A stretch of DNA of 64,000 nt from Micromussa lordhowensis. Lineage: Eukaryota; Cnidaria; Anthozoa; Scleractinia; Lobophylliidae. Shown here in pieces: positions 24,149 through 32,707 of the stretch. Numbering within the stretch: position 1 is the stretch's first letter; the number at the start of each line of letters is the position of its first letter. The stretch is taken from NCBI GenBank assembly GCA_964020085.1, contig OZ026608.1, forward strand, positions 19,208,944-19,272,943, in the 5' to 3' direction. The notes beneath the pieces were generated by a model that was not told the origin of the DNA, did no database searches, and was given only the letters and a program-made list of their open reading frames with translations. Made by a program: the position numbers and the translations under genes.

Positions 24149-24424
24149 CAATCGGCGACATAATTAGTTGACACATTGTCTTTCCATAGCACTTGTAGTG
24201 CACCAATTAACACCACTCTTTTAATCGCGCAAAAAAATTGTGGAAAAGACCCCGCTCCCCAATTCAATGTTGCTTGTTTATTCCTCAAGATCACAGCAAT
24301 TGCGGTGCAACATTGTTTGGGGGTGAGGGGGGCTGACATGAGAAGCTAGGAGGGCAAAAGGGGATCAAAGTGACGAAATTGGGTGTTAGAAAGGGGAATG
24401 TGTCAACAATTTTGTCGCTGATTG
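24149..24424 (+). repeat. 276-bp terminal repeat, right
   Basis: Direct copy of 20503-20777. It ends exactly where the interrupted LINE reading frame resumes. Confidence 0.85.
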
Positions 24425-25022
24425 TTGATCACTGTAATTCCTTATTACATGGCCTTCCTAAGTATCTGTTAGCTAGACTACAGGCAGTTCAGAATGCCGC
24501 AGCTCGTGTTGTCACACTGACACCGAAGCATGATCATATAACTCCTATTTTAATTAATCTTCATTGGTTACTAGTTGAGTTTAGACTAACTTTTAATTAA
24601 AGTCCTTTCATTGGTATACAGTCCCTTCATGGCCTTGCACCTTATTATATTTCTGACCTTTTGAATTTCAAAACATACTCTAGGTCATTGCGTTCTTCAT
24701 GTAAAGAATACTTAGTGATTCCAAGAAGCAGATTGAAAACATATGGAATGACTTACCTCTAGAGCTTAGGAAATGTGCTTCAGTGGCAACTTTTAAGCAA
24801 TCCCTTAAAACTTTTTTATTTAAGTTAGCATAAGACTATGAGATTCCTTTTGTTTAAGATGTTTTTGATTTATATAGTAGATAACTTAGGCTATATTTAA
24901 ATATATTGTATATTGTAGATATTTTATAATTTAGATTTTTCATAATTAGATAGCGCTTTGGACAATTATTGGATTTTAGCGCTATATAAATAAAATTATT
25001 ATTAATATTATTAATTATTATT
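24425..25022 (+). pseudogene. CR1/L2-like LINE, 3' part and tail
   Basis: Continues the LINE of 19775-20502: DHCNSLLHGLP, RLQAVQNAAARVV, LHWL and further C-terminal fragments with frameshifts. The end GCGCTATATAAATAAAATTATTATT plus ATT-rich tail is the typical CR1/L2-like 3' terminus. The tail abuts the C-terminal codons of a YqaJ gene, so the LINE was inserted into ISL2EU copy C or joined to it by a deletion. Confidence 0.75.
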
Positions 25023-25690
25023 CTACAATGGCAAAATCAATGAAATGTTTATAATAGTACAAAAGTAGCTTGCCTTCCAGTTCATGCCAGTACTGGGGAT
25101 CAAAGGGGATTCTTTCTATTGACATTCCCTTCTTGATGTACACCACAAAATCACACCACTTGGTACCCGTAATTCCCATTTGACCTTGTACCTGTGCATA
25201 ATAGGGATGGGTAATTTTTAGTTTACACTGTCCATCGACGCTTTCACAACAGAAGTTGCTGTCTGAGCAAGCATCTAGTGGCGTTACAAGAAACTTCGTC
25301 TCAGAACATTTTACTTCGAGTAATCCAAACGGTTCTGTGCAACCTGGATCGATTACTTTCCCGTCAGGCGTACAGGCCACAGTTAGTTCTTTTTGGGACA
25401 CAACAAGGCCACATTTATAAACGTCAACTGGAATTGATCTATTGTTCATATGCTTCATGTAGGCATGTATTGCTTCTGGCTCGCACTTAATCCCGTGGCG
25501 TGTATGCCTTGAAGTGAAAGCTTTGGGATGTATTAAGAGTGTTAGCAAAATTTTGATGGTTTCTTTATCGGTGAGAACTTTTTAAGTAAAAATTTGAAGC
25601 TGAAAACCGGAATCGACGTTCGAATCTCCACAGCTCACTACTGGCTTGATCTTTTGCGGCGCTCTCTAAAGCTTTTACAAACCGTATCCG
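25018..25690 (-). pseudogene. YqaJ-like exonuclease, ISL2EU copy C (truncated)
   Basis: The nuclease core is intact to a shortened C-terminus: CEPEAIHAYMK, TPDGKVIDPG, GLLEVKCSETK, YYAQVQGQMGITG, WCDFVVY, IERIPFDPQYW. Its last residues are cut by the LINE tail. N-terminal sequence (25549-25690) is recognisable but out of frame. The Polinton inserted about 135 bp further, in what is the 5' flank of this gene; the flank continues beyond the Polinton at about 48650. Confidence 0.7.
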
Positions 25691-25819
25691 CAAAAACGAT
25701 ATAACCAATTAAGGTGGCTGAACACAATTTTCGATGCCTGTGTTTCATTCACCTTTTTCTCTAAAACCCTCGATCCTTTGGTCGCTAAAAAATGGCAACA
25801 AACAAAGAAATAACAAATA

Positions 25820-25825
25820 CTTTAA
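25820..25825. other. Polinton target-site duplication, left (CTTTAA)
   Basis: CTTTAA directly before the left TIR; identical to 48599-48604 after the right TIR. Six-bp duplications are characteristic of Maverick/Polinton integration. Confidence 0.92.
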
Positions 25826-26010
25826 AGTAGTAAAGGACGCTTATAGGGGCCTAGCCAATCAGAGGGCAGCATTTTGTGACGTCACAACCCTTAATGAGGT
25901 AGGAATAAGAGGGTTTGTATGGAATAAATTATGCAAATTTATGCGTTTCGCAATCCAAGATGGCGGCCCATAGCAACGGGTTTTGTTTACCTTAGCAACG
26001 GTGGCGCAGG
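25826..26010 (+). repeat. Polinton terminal inverted repeat, left (185 bp)
   Basis: Reverse complement of 48414-48598 with no mismatch seen. It contains TGACGTCA (25877-25884), octamer ATGCAAAT (25931-25938), AAGATGGCGGC (25957-25967) and two TAGCAACGG words (25971, 25993). In protein-primed replicons the ends act as replication origins. Confidence 0.95.
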
Positions 26011-26077
26011 CGCAGTAACACATCCACAGTAAGTGTTTTTAACTGATTTTTTAATGGAAGACAAAACTGTACAAGAT

Positions 26078-29000
26078 TTAAGTGTCCATGGTGTATCCGT
26101 AGGGATACGATTTGAAAGTGTTCGGGTCTACGACGCGTTTGTCGAAGACGAGTCCGTAGCGTTTGGTGCGTGTGATGATTCGTAGATGTTTGGTGGCTGG
26201 GTTTCTCCAGAAGAAATTGGGGTTGACGACGTCGACGTTGCGTCGTTCATCGAGAGGTTGTTGGATCTCGTCGAGGAGGTTTTGGCGCATGACGTTGTAG
26301 TTGAGTTGTTGAGCTCCACGGACATTGAGGGTGAATCCTCTGACTTTGCAGCAGGTTTTGCCGTGTAGGGTTTTGTAGCCGTAATTTTTGGGACCAGCTG
26401 ACGTGAATTCGGTGATGAAGTCGTCGTCGTCGAGTTCGTTGGTCATGTCCCCTAGGTAGTCTCCTAGAGCAATGTCTGGTTGACCTGGCCTGGCGGTGTA
26501 GATGACGGAATCGGTGTCAAAGTAGAGAACACGCTGTTGCAGTTGTTCCAAGTAGGTGTAGAGCTTGAGTCGTGCGTGACAGGTGGTGAAAGCGGCGACG
26601 AAGATGTTGACGCGGCCGTTATCGGGTTGATTGTCCTTGAGGTTGGAGTGAACGACTTCGAGCGTGTCGTCGTTGGAGAGTCGTACTTGGTGGATGACGC
26701 TGAACGGATCGGAGACCAAGGCGAAGAGTTCGTGTGGCGTGTGAACGACTTCGGTGGTGGGTTTGTGTAGATTTTCTCCGAACTTGCCCCAGAAGCTGTT
26801 GAGCATGAGTTTGGCCGTGGCTTTTCGTCCTGGATTCTTGACGACGAGATTGGGGTCGAGATCGATGCCTTCTCTCTGTTTGTATCTCTGCACGTACATG
26901 GCTTTGTCTTCGGGGGTGGTGGCCCAAGCAGGATATCCGGCGGACTCTTGCTTGATCTTGAGCCAAGTGTTGACGTAATCCGCGAAGAGTCCCTTTTGGC
27001 GTTGCTCGGGAGGGAAGTGATAGACTTCATGGATCTTGATCAGCGTGTAGCCCACTTCCACGGCTTTTTGTATTTCGGGGGTGCACCATTCTCCGCGCAG
27101 CATGCGTTGCTGGGGTGTGTGTCTGCAGAGGCACGATTTTTCCAAGAGGGGTTTGGTCATCTCTTCTTCCATGCACGCTTGACATAGTGGGAAGGTGAGT
27201 TTGCCCTTGTGCCTGTGGGGCAAGACGGGATGATAGAGTCCTTGTGGTGGTGAGATGTCTACTTTGGCCATCCCGAAGTAGTGGTGAATGTCTTGATCGT
27301 CGGGGTTGACGAGGACTGTTGGGTGTCCGACAGGGTACTCTTGCGTCTTGTTGACCCATGGGTACAAGGACGTGACGTCGATGTACTTGATCTTTTCGCC
27401 GACTCTTCTCTCGGCCACGTGATGCAGTTTGACAGCGTTCGTGCGTCCACCGAAGAAAGCGTTTCTGGGTTGGAGCGGTTCGACGAGTTCCAAGGTGTCG
27501 AGGAACTGCCGGAGATCTGGGTTGGTTTTCACGTCTTGATCCCAGTCGCACTCCCACATGATTTTGACGTCACAGCCACGTTGTCTCAGGGCTTGTTGTT
27601 TCGTGAGCGTGGCTTCGTAGACTTCTTGGAGGGTGCGGTCAGTGTGACAGATGGGAAATCGGTCGCGGTTCTTGGGAAAGCAGTGAAGACAGCCGTGCCA
27701 TAAACAGCCATTGAATTCGTAGACGGTGGGTCGTTGAGTGACGGGATCACGGGGATCGAACCCGTCCACCAGATACATGTCAAACACGCGCACTTCCCCT
27801 CCGTTTCGTACAGTGCGGATGCGATCGCTTGGGGCAGGATGTTGGAGCCGTAGTTGGTGTTCTTGCCAGGCTAACCATTTGAGGGCTTTGATGGATTGGT
27901 TGGATCGGGACCCGTGCCACCCGCGAGGCGGTTCAGAAGCGATCTTGTTGATGGGGACGAGTTTCTTGCGCCAGAATCGGTTGCAAGCGGAGGCGATGGT
28001 GACGCACTTTTCCATGGGATCAAAGTCGGCTTTCTGATTGAATTCTTTGCGGAATTTTCTGCATCCGGCTTTGAGGAGTTTGACGTCGGACTCGCAATAG
28101 GCTAGCATTTCTCGTTGCAGGATGAACTGGTAGTTGGCAGCGACTTTTTCAGCGTGCCAACGTTCAAACTCGGTTTTTTTCTTGGCGGACATGCCGTCGG
28201 GATCGTAATGGGAAGCGTCAGGCATGGGTCCTTCGTAGTCTTGATTTTCCAAGGTGTTGAATTTGTGCGGGAAGAATCCCTTGCACAGTTCCTCAATTCC
28301 GAAGGTAGCAGTAAAGTTGGCGAGTGAGAACGGGAGAAAGCATAGGGAGTCCTTGAACGTCAAGCGGTCTGACTGGAAGGAAAGAATCTTGGTGCCCACT
28401 GTGATCTGGTTTTTGACTTCACGGTGTTGAGTGTAACAATATTGTAGGAGAAACATACCGTCGTATCCTTTCAGGTTGTGGAAGATAGCTATGACATGTC
28501 TGTCATCTCCATCTTGGTCCGTAGCTATCTCCTCTAGCCAGTGAAAGAACTCCGTGGTGCAGTCGGGTCCGTAAAATGAGACTGTATCGTCTTCCTCGTC
28601 GGTCTCGGCGCAGAGAAGAATGGGTGTTTGATTTCCCTCGGCATCCGTGATGGCTTCGTAGTCGCAGTAGACTTGGAGTGGAGGGTCTCGTTGTACCCAC
28701 ACGCGAGTGTCAGGATCATTGGGGGTCGGTTCGAGCATTGTTCGTGTGCCCACTTCATCGCGCGACACACGTTTCCATTTGGGATCGTCCTCACTTTCAG
28801 GTAGCCGTTGAATGTAGCATTGGTGCGTGGCCACGTGCACATTCTTTTCGCAGATGTGACATTCTCCCCATCCGCACTTGTGAGCCGGGGCGCGACGGTT
28901 TCCGCCTCGACGTACTTTGTCGTCCAGTTCGTACACGTGACGACAGTCGGGGCATTTCTTGAGGGAGTCACAGATGGATTTGATGTGGAGACTCCGACGT

Positions 29001-30214
29001 TGCAGGTGGTAGTTGTAGCACTGGTCACCGAAAAATTTGCGGTGACATAGGGGGCAGACGGAGGTTGGGGTAGGAAACTGTCCAGGTTCTAAGGGTCGTT
29101 TGGCCTCTAGGAAATCGGGACAGTCCAAGCGTTTGCAGGAGGTGCAGCGTTTGCCTTTACAGGGATGACGACGGAAGTCTTCGTGATCGTATCCCCGGTT
29201 GCAATCGTCGCAGAAATAGGATTTGTTGAGGAATCCAGTGAAAGATTTGCAGCCATCGTAGTGATTGTCTTCCTTGATGAGTCGTATGATCTTGCCTGTG
29301 GGGGTGGCGGGGTTACCAGCAAAGATGATCATGTGCGGTGGATCAATGGACACGACTTTGATCTGGTAGTCGGGCAAGGAGGCTTGAAATTGTGTGAGTT
29401 CGGGGATTGCGCAGGGTCCTTCGGGGACTCCAGCAAGCTGGTGAAGTTCCTTGGCGAGTCGTTCTTGGACGGTGCGTCCTTGTTTGAGGTTGTGGTACTC
29501 TTGGTTGCGGACATCTCCGTCAGCGTCTGCCAAGGCTTTCATAGTGACGATGGCCCTGGCACAACAGAGGTTGTCCTTATTCTTGATGGTGATGCGTGAC
29601 CTTTTCGCGATATTGCGAACAGCCGCACAGCTCGGCTTGTATCGTTTTCCATTCCCGCTGCCTGGCCCTGGGGTGCGTATGAAGGTGGTTTCCATGCTGA
29701 AGGTGTCGTCGGGGGCGAATTCTTCGTTGGAATTGAGTTTGGCCGCGAGGGTCTGGAGATAGGTATCTAGTCTTTCACTGCCTTGCACGAATTCACGTAC
29801 GGTGAAGATGGTGGATTGGAAGGCGTGCGTGAAAGCACTGGATTGCATGGAAAAGTGGACCGTGGAATGAGGGGTCAGGGTGTTGTCTGCGTCAATCTGT
29901 CGTTGGATGGACCTCCGTAACGCGTGGGTCAGTTCTTGTCCTATGTTGTCGTTGGGGGTACTGTCTCTCTGTTGTCGCAGCGTGGCTTCGTAGCGTTGTT
30001 TGTTTAGGGCATTTCTCCAATTGCGTCGGGCTCCGACGGGTTGTAGGTCGAATTCAAGGAGGGGATTAGTGCCTGCTCCTCCACCGACCATGACAGGATC
30101 TAGAGCTGGATCAAAGATCCAATCGTCATCGTCATCGGGGAACGCCTCATCGTGAGTGCGACGAAGTGTGTTCTGAGATGAAAAAAGAAAAGAGTCTGTT
30201 TTTAAAATGAACAT
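26078..30214 (-). CDS. POLB: protein-primed DNA polymerase B
   Basis: Replicates the element by protein priming. The ORF reads 1378 aa from an ATG at 30214. The 3'-5' exonuclease has Exo I YCDYEAI (about 516-522), Exo II NLKGYD (about 580-585) and Exo III YCESD (about 706-710). Polymerase motifs are A DVTSLYP (about 945), B LNSFWGKFG (about 1140) and C FDTDS (about 1233). The N-terminal third has a DNLCCARAI segment (about 214) typical of these proteins, possibly OTU-like, then four to five CxxC zinc pairs (335-465). Before motif A is a YEFNGCLWHGC segment (about 832), resembling a PD-(D/E)xK-like insert seen in Maverick polymerases. The ATG-led first 14 codons end in a pyrimidine tract plus CAG, a strong acceptor at 30173. 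I therefore infer a spliced form starting at leader exon 31138-31191 and entering at 30172, in phase. Confidence 0.93.
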   Translation of the reverse strand: MFILKTDSFLFSSQNTLRRTHDEAFPDDDDDWIFDPALDPVMVGGGAGTNPLLEFDLQPVGARRNWRNALNKQRYEATLRQQRDSTPNDNIGQELTHALRRSIQRQIDADNTLTPHSTVHFSMQSSAFTHAFQSTIFTVREFVQGSERLDTYLQTLAAKLNSNEEFAPDDTFSMETTFIRTPGPGSGNGKRYKPSCAAVRNIAKRSRITIKNKDNLCCARAIVTMKALADADGDVRNQEYHNLKQGRTVQERLAKELHQLAGVPEGPCAIPELTQFQASLPDYQIKVVSIDPPHMIIFAGNPATPTGKIIRLIKEDNHYDGCKSFTGFLNKSYFCDDCNRGYDHEDFRRHPCKGKRCTSCKRLDCPDFLEAKRPLEPGQFPTPTSVCPLCHRKFFGDQCYNYHLQRRSLHIKSICDSLKKCPDCRHVYELDDKVRRGGNRRAPAHKCGWGECHICEKNVHVATHQCYIQRLPESEDDPKWKRVSRDEVGTRTMLEPTPNDPDTRVWVQRDPPLQVYCDYEAITDAEGNQTPILLCAETDEEDDTVSFYGPDCTTEFFHWLEEIATDQDGDDRHVIAIFHNLKGYDGMFLLQYCYTQHREVKNQITVGTKILSFQSDRLTFKDSLCFLPFSLANFTATFGIEELCKGFFPHKFNTLENQDYEGPMPDASHYDPDGMSAKKKTEFERWHAEKVAANYQFILQREMLAYCESDVKLLKAGCRKFRKEFNQKADFDPMEKCVTIASACNRFWRKKLVPINKIASEPPRGWHGSRSNQSIKALKWLAWQEHQLRLQHPAPSDRIRTVRNGGEVRVFDMYLVDGFDPRDPVTQRPTVYEFNGCLWHGCLHCFPKNRDRFPICHTDRTLQEVYEATLTKQQALRQRGCDVKIMWECDWDQDVKTNPDLRQFLDTLELVEPLQPRNAFFGGRTNAVKLHHVAERRVGEKIKYIDVTSLYPWVNKTQEYPVGHPTVLVNPDDQDIHHYFGMAKVDISPPQGLYHPVLPHRHKGKLTFPLCQACMEEEMTKPLLEKSCLCRHTPQQRMLRGEWCTPEIQKAVEVGYTLIKIHEVYHFPPEQRQKGLFADYVNTWLKIKQESAGYPAWATTPEDKAMYVQRYKQREGIDLDPNLVVKNPGRKATAKLMLNSFWGKFGENLHKPTTEVVHTPHELFALVSDPFSVIHQVRLSNDDTLEVVHSNLKDNQPDNGRVNIFVAAFTTCHARLKLYTYLEQLQQRVLYFDTDSVIYTARPGQPDIALGDYLGDMTNELDDDDFITEFTSAGPKNYGYKTLHGKTCCKVRGFTLNVRGAQQLNYNVMRQNLLDEIQQPLDERRNVDVVNPNFFWRNPATKHLRIITRTKRYGLVFDKRVVDPNTFKSYPYGYTMDT

Positions 30215-30233
30215 GGTTTTTATTTGACAATAA

Positions 30234-30623
30234 CTAAGGGGGTGTTAGTTCGACTAGACCTCCCCATTTTAGAGTCAAGCGCTTTTTCACATGTGGCAAT
30301 CTGTAAAGGGCGTCCTTGAGACCGAACCCTAGAAATTCGTAGTAAGTTTCATGTTCACTGTGATCTGTGTATTGGGCATTGACGACTAAGTGCAGCCCCT
30401 TCTTTATATTGTCTATTTTTCCAGGACAGCTTTCATCCTGACAGGGACGCCTTGTGTATTTGATGTGTCCTAACCCCCAACCGTCTTTCAGTTTGTGGTG
30501 ATCCATGATTTCTTCGAGCAAGAGTTTCCGTGGGGTGATTTTGCGCAAATCAAGGATGGTTTGCCACGTTGAAAGTGAATGGATGTAGTGTTCAATCTCT
30601 GGCGGTAACCGATCCCAGTAACT
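30234..30623 (-). CDS. accessory protein exon 2A (LPPEI/WGLGHI family)
   Basis: Function unknown. There is no ATG before the conserved start SYWDRLPPEIEHYIH; the open frame can only start at a GTG. Immediately before 30623 is a pyrimidine-rich TTCTCAG acceptor, so I read it as a 3' exon joined in phase 0 to leader exon 31138-31191 (147 aa total). Visible features are an amphipathic LPPEIEHYI helix, loosely F-box-like, then HHKLKDGWGLGHIKY and two Cys in CQDESC. It is paralogous to exon 2B: both share SYWDRLPPEI, RKITPR, WG.GHI, CPGK.DN and EHETY.EFLG. The stop is 20 nt before the PolB ATG region. Confidence 0.7.
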   Translation of the reverse strand, partial: SYWDRLPPEIEHYIHSLSTWQTILDLRKITPRKLLLEEIMDHHKLKDGWGLGHIKYTRRPCQDESCPGKIDNIKKGLHLVVNAQYTDHSEHETYYEFLGFGLKDALYRLPHVKKRLTLKWGGLVELTPP

Positions 30624-30649
30624 CTGAGAAGAGAACAAGGTAGTCTGAA

Positions 30650-31063
30650 TCACATTTGTTCAATTGAACCTCTCCATTTGAGAGTAAACTCTCTCATTTT
30701 GAGCTCAATGTGTGATTTCGCGTGAGGCAATCTGTTGTGGGCGTGACTTATGCTGTACCCCAGAAATTCACCGTAAGTTTCATGTTCAAAGAAATTTGTG
30801 TAATGGGCAGTGATAACCATGTGCTTGTTTATCAGACCCGCCTTCAGGTTGTCTCCTTTTCCAGGGCACCATCGATCATAACAGCGATGCAAGGTGCATT
30901 TGATGTGCCCCATCCCCCAGTCACTTTTCAGTTTGTGGTAATCCAGGATTTCTTTGAGCAAGAGTCTACGGGGTGTAATTTTGCGCAAGTCAAGGATGGT
31001 TTGCCACGTTGAAAGTGAATGGATGTAGTGTTCAATCTCTGGCGGTAACCGATCCCAGTAACT
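30650..31063 (-). CDS. accessory protein exon 2B (LPPEI/WGLGHI family)
   Basis: Tandem paralogue of 30234-30623. A TAG lies immediately upstream in frame, and that TAG is the AG of a CTCTCTTCTTAG acceptor, so the exon can be translated only after splicing. Joined in phase 0 to leader 31138-31191 through a 74-nt intron (31064-31137), it gives a 155-aa protein. The product keeps the LPPEI helix, WGMGHIK and CYDRWC cysteines. The role is unknown; its place directly upstream of PolB under one promoter suggests an early, replication-linked or host-modifying function (inference). Confidence 0.7.
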   Translation of the reverse strand, partial: SYWDRLPPEIEHYIHSLSTWQTILDLRKITPRRLLLKEILDYHKLKSDWGMGHIKCTLHRCYDRWCPGKGDNLKAGLINKHMVITAHYTNFFEHETYGEFLGYSISHAHNRLPHAKSHIELKMREFTLKWRGSIEQM

Positions 31064-31137
31064 CTAAGAAGAGAGCAAGGTGTGACCAATGGGGTCTCAA
31101 GAAAGAAGGATCACACTTGGTTGCCTTAAGTACTCAC

Positions 31138-31191
31138 TTGTTCATAGTCATCCATGTGGTCATTTAACTCTCTGTCTGTCAGCTCAGCCAT
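31138..31191 (-). CDS. shared 5' leader exon for PolB and exons 2A/2B
   Basis: Eighteen codons from the ATG at 31191, acidic at the end (NDHMDDYEQ), followed at once by GTGAGT, a near-consensus splice donor. It ends in phase 0. Three downstream acceptors are all phase 0: 31064/31063, 30624/30623 and 30173/30172. A TATA-like CATAAAAA is on the minus strand at about 31246-31253. The exon is too short to be found by ORF length and was recognised from the donor. Confidence 0.7.
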
Positions 31192-31442
31192 GTTCACTGT
31201 CCGAGGTGGAGCACTGAAAATGCGGTGATTCCGTCAGCGTGCGCGTTTTTATGCTATCGTCCGAATTGGACCCCAGTCTCTCTCGATTGGGGTCCAGTCC
31301 CCTGTCGGTTGTGAGAAGGGGGGATACCCCCCCATCCCCCCGGTGGTCGATTTTACCACGTGACGATTTCCTGCGCTCTGATTGGTTGCGTTTATTTCTA
31401 TAAAGGCCGTGCCTCTGCGATCTTGTTTTTCAGCGATGTGCG
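31192..31442. promoter_or_regulatory. divergent promoter, left, with inverted-repeat module
   Basis: Separates the minus-strand leader exon from the plus-strand RING gene. TATAAAGG (31399-31406) serves the + gene; the CATAAAAA at about 31250 serves the - gene. Between them 31261-31385 matches the reverse complement of 46774-46880, including CCCCTGTCGGTTGT, GGGGGGATACCCCCCCATCC, CACGTG (31357-31362) and CTGCGCTCTGATTGG. Confidence 0.7.
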
Positions 31443-32177
31443 ATGGCAGAGTTGAGACGCAGTAGACGGCTTCGCGGTCTTGCACCGGAGGAATCTCCGC
31501 TTGAGCAGGTCTGCTTCATTTGTCAGAGAGGTATTGACATCAACACGGTGTCGAGATGTCAATGCACTCCGTGTTGCGGTGTGTTCATGCACAAACCTTG
31601 TTACCGTCAGATGGTGCAGACGGTACCCACTTGCGGTAATTGTCGCCACGAGAATGAGGAGTACCAACGTGAAGTGATTTTGGAGACGGATGAAGAGCTT
31701 GAATCGGATGATGACCCGTTTGAGATAGGTACGCTTCATCACGATGTGATGGGTAGAGTTATGCGAGAACTGCGCCGATACAGAAATGAACAGAGGTTCG
31801 CTCGCACTCACTATTACGGGTCCGTGTTTTGGAGGGAGTTACCGTACGTGCTGGATGCGGGTATCTGGCTGGACTATTACCATAAGCTGGAGGAATTCAT
31901 GAGACTATTCCCTCGCTATCATTTGTATGTGCATGGACGTGTGAGCTTACCCGTGGATTCCACGATTGTCATGAGACGAGCCGTGTATAAGATGATCGTG
32001 TTCAATACGCCCTATGCTGTGTTCCACACGACGCGCGGGTTCGAATTTAGACTGTTGTTTGTCCGAGACGATAGTTCGAACACTGCGCGAGTCGATCACC
32101 TTAGTTTGTTGCCTCACTCCGGAGGCCCGTCACTGTATCGGGATGATTTCTCAATTTTCGATTTTAATTCAATTTAA
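31443..32177 (+). CDS. RING-type zinc-finger protein (unspliced form)
   Basis: 244 aa. An N-terminal RING-like cross-brace has C24/C27, C39/C41, C44-45, H50/C53 and C64/C67, followed by an acidic stretch to about residue 95. The C-terminal part (95-244) is a domain I do not recognise, with LDYYHKLEEFMR, VHGRVSLP, AVYKMIVFNTP and FRLLFV. The RING suggests an E3 ubiquitin ligase acting on host or viral proteins (inference). A possible donor ATAG|GTACGC after 31728 separates the RING exon from this domain, and a second copy of the domain lies at 32195-32643. TATAAAGG is 37 nt before the ATG. Confidence 0.75.
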   Translation: MAELRRSRRLRGLAPEESPLEQVCFICQRGIDINTVSRCQCTPCCGVFMHKPCYRQMVQTVPTCGNCRHENEEYQREVILETDEELESDDDPFEIGTLHHDVMGRVMRELRRYRNEQRFARTHYYGSVFWRELPYVLDAGIWLDYYHKLEEFMRLFPRYHLYVHGRVSLPVDSTIVMRRAVYKMIVFNTPYAVFHTTRGFEFRLLFVRDDSSNTARVDHLSLLPHSGGPSLYRDDFSIFDFNSI

Positions 32178-32194
32178 TTTTAATTTTTCTGTAG

Positions 32195-32643
32195 AGACCG
32201 AGATTCGACGTAGAGACAGGAATTATCAGTTGGTGCATGATGTGATTCTTGGATACAGAGATGAGGCTCGCCCCTTCCAAACGCATAATTCTTTGACTCC
32301 GCGCACATGGTCCATCCTACCCGCACGCCTTTCGCCAGTGGTGTGGTTCCAGTACTATCAGGCAGTGGAGTGTTTTGTGCGCGACCACGGCGTTCGGAGA
32401 GTGTACATTCATGGCACTGTGTTTGTGCCTTTTGAAACCTTGTTGCATATCGAGTCGCGAAAGGCCGTGTATAACATGTTTTTTTTCAATACGCCCAGGG
32501 CGCTTTGGGCATTCCTTAGGTTCAGGTTGTTTTTCGTGGCCTCAACGGCCGTTGAGGATCAGATGAGCATTGAAAGACTCGGACTGACTTGTATAGCTTC
32601 GGCTTCCAGGTATCCGAGTAGTGGTTACCTATTTGAGTTATGA
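32195..32643 (+). CDS. alternative C-terminal module of RING protein
   Basis: Paralogue of 31729-32177 (WFQYYQAVECFVR, YIHGTVFVP, AVYNMFFFNTP, FRLFFV match the first copy) and exactly the same length, 449 nt. It has no convincing start codon of its own; the frame begins after AATTTTTCTGTAG, a good acceptor, in phase 1. The donor after 31728 is also phase 1. Splicing would give a second 244-aa RING protein with a different C-terminus. AATAAA at 32700-32705 follows. Confidence 0.62.
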
Positions 32644-32679
32644 CAAGTCAATTTGTAACAACAACAACGATGTAACACT

Positions 32680-32705
32680 TTTATTGTTTCTGTTGCAAAA
32701 ATAAA
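32680..32705. terminator. overlapping convergent poly(A) signals
   Basis: AATAAA on + at 32700-32705 (RING modules) and AATAAA on - at 32685-32680 (PLA2 gene and upstream morphogenesis genes). Confidence 0.6.
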
Positions 32706-32707
32706 AA

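Larger units (their letters stand above)
20503..24424. mobile_element. 3.9-kb composite element with 275-bp direct terminal repeats
   Basis: Inserted cleanly inside a LINE codon run (HAFISSKL / DHCNSLLHGLP) and flanked by TT on each side. Both ends are the same 275/276-bp sequence in direct orientation. Each repeat unit also has short inverted termini (CAATCGGCGACA...TGTCGCTGATTG), so the whole element has TIRs too. Inside are a dead Tc1-type transposase on + and a dead HUH/SF3 Rep gene on -, separated by an iteron hairpin. It could be a composite transposon made of two MITE copies with captured cargo, or one element with LTR-like ends. No retroviral genes are present. Confidence 0.65.

Noticed and set aside
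20503..24424. LTR retrotransposon
   Set aside because: No gag, RT or RNase H, no primer-binding site, and ends are CAATC...GATTG in place of TG...CA.
26186..29762. many plus-strand ORFs opposite PolB
   Set aside because: Antisense shadows of a GC-rich coding strand; no domains, promoters or splice signals.
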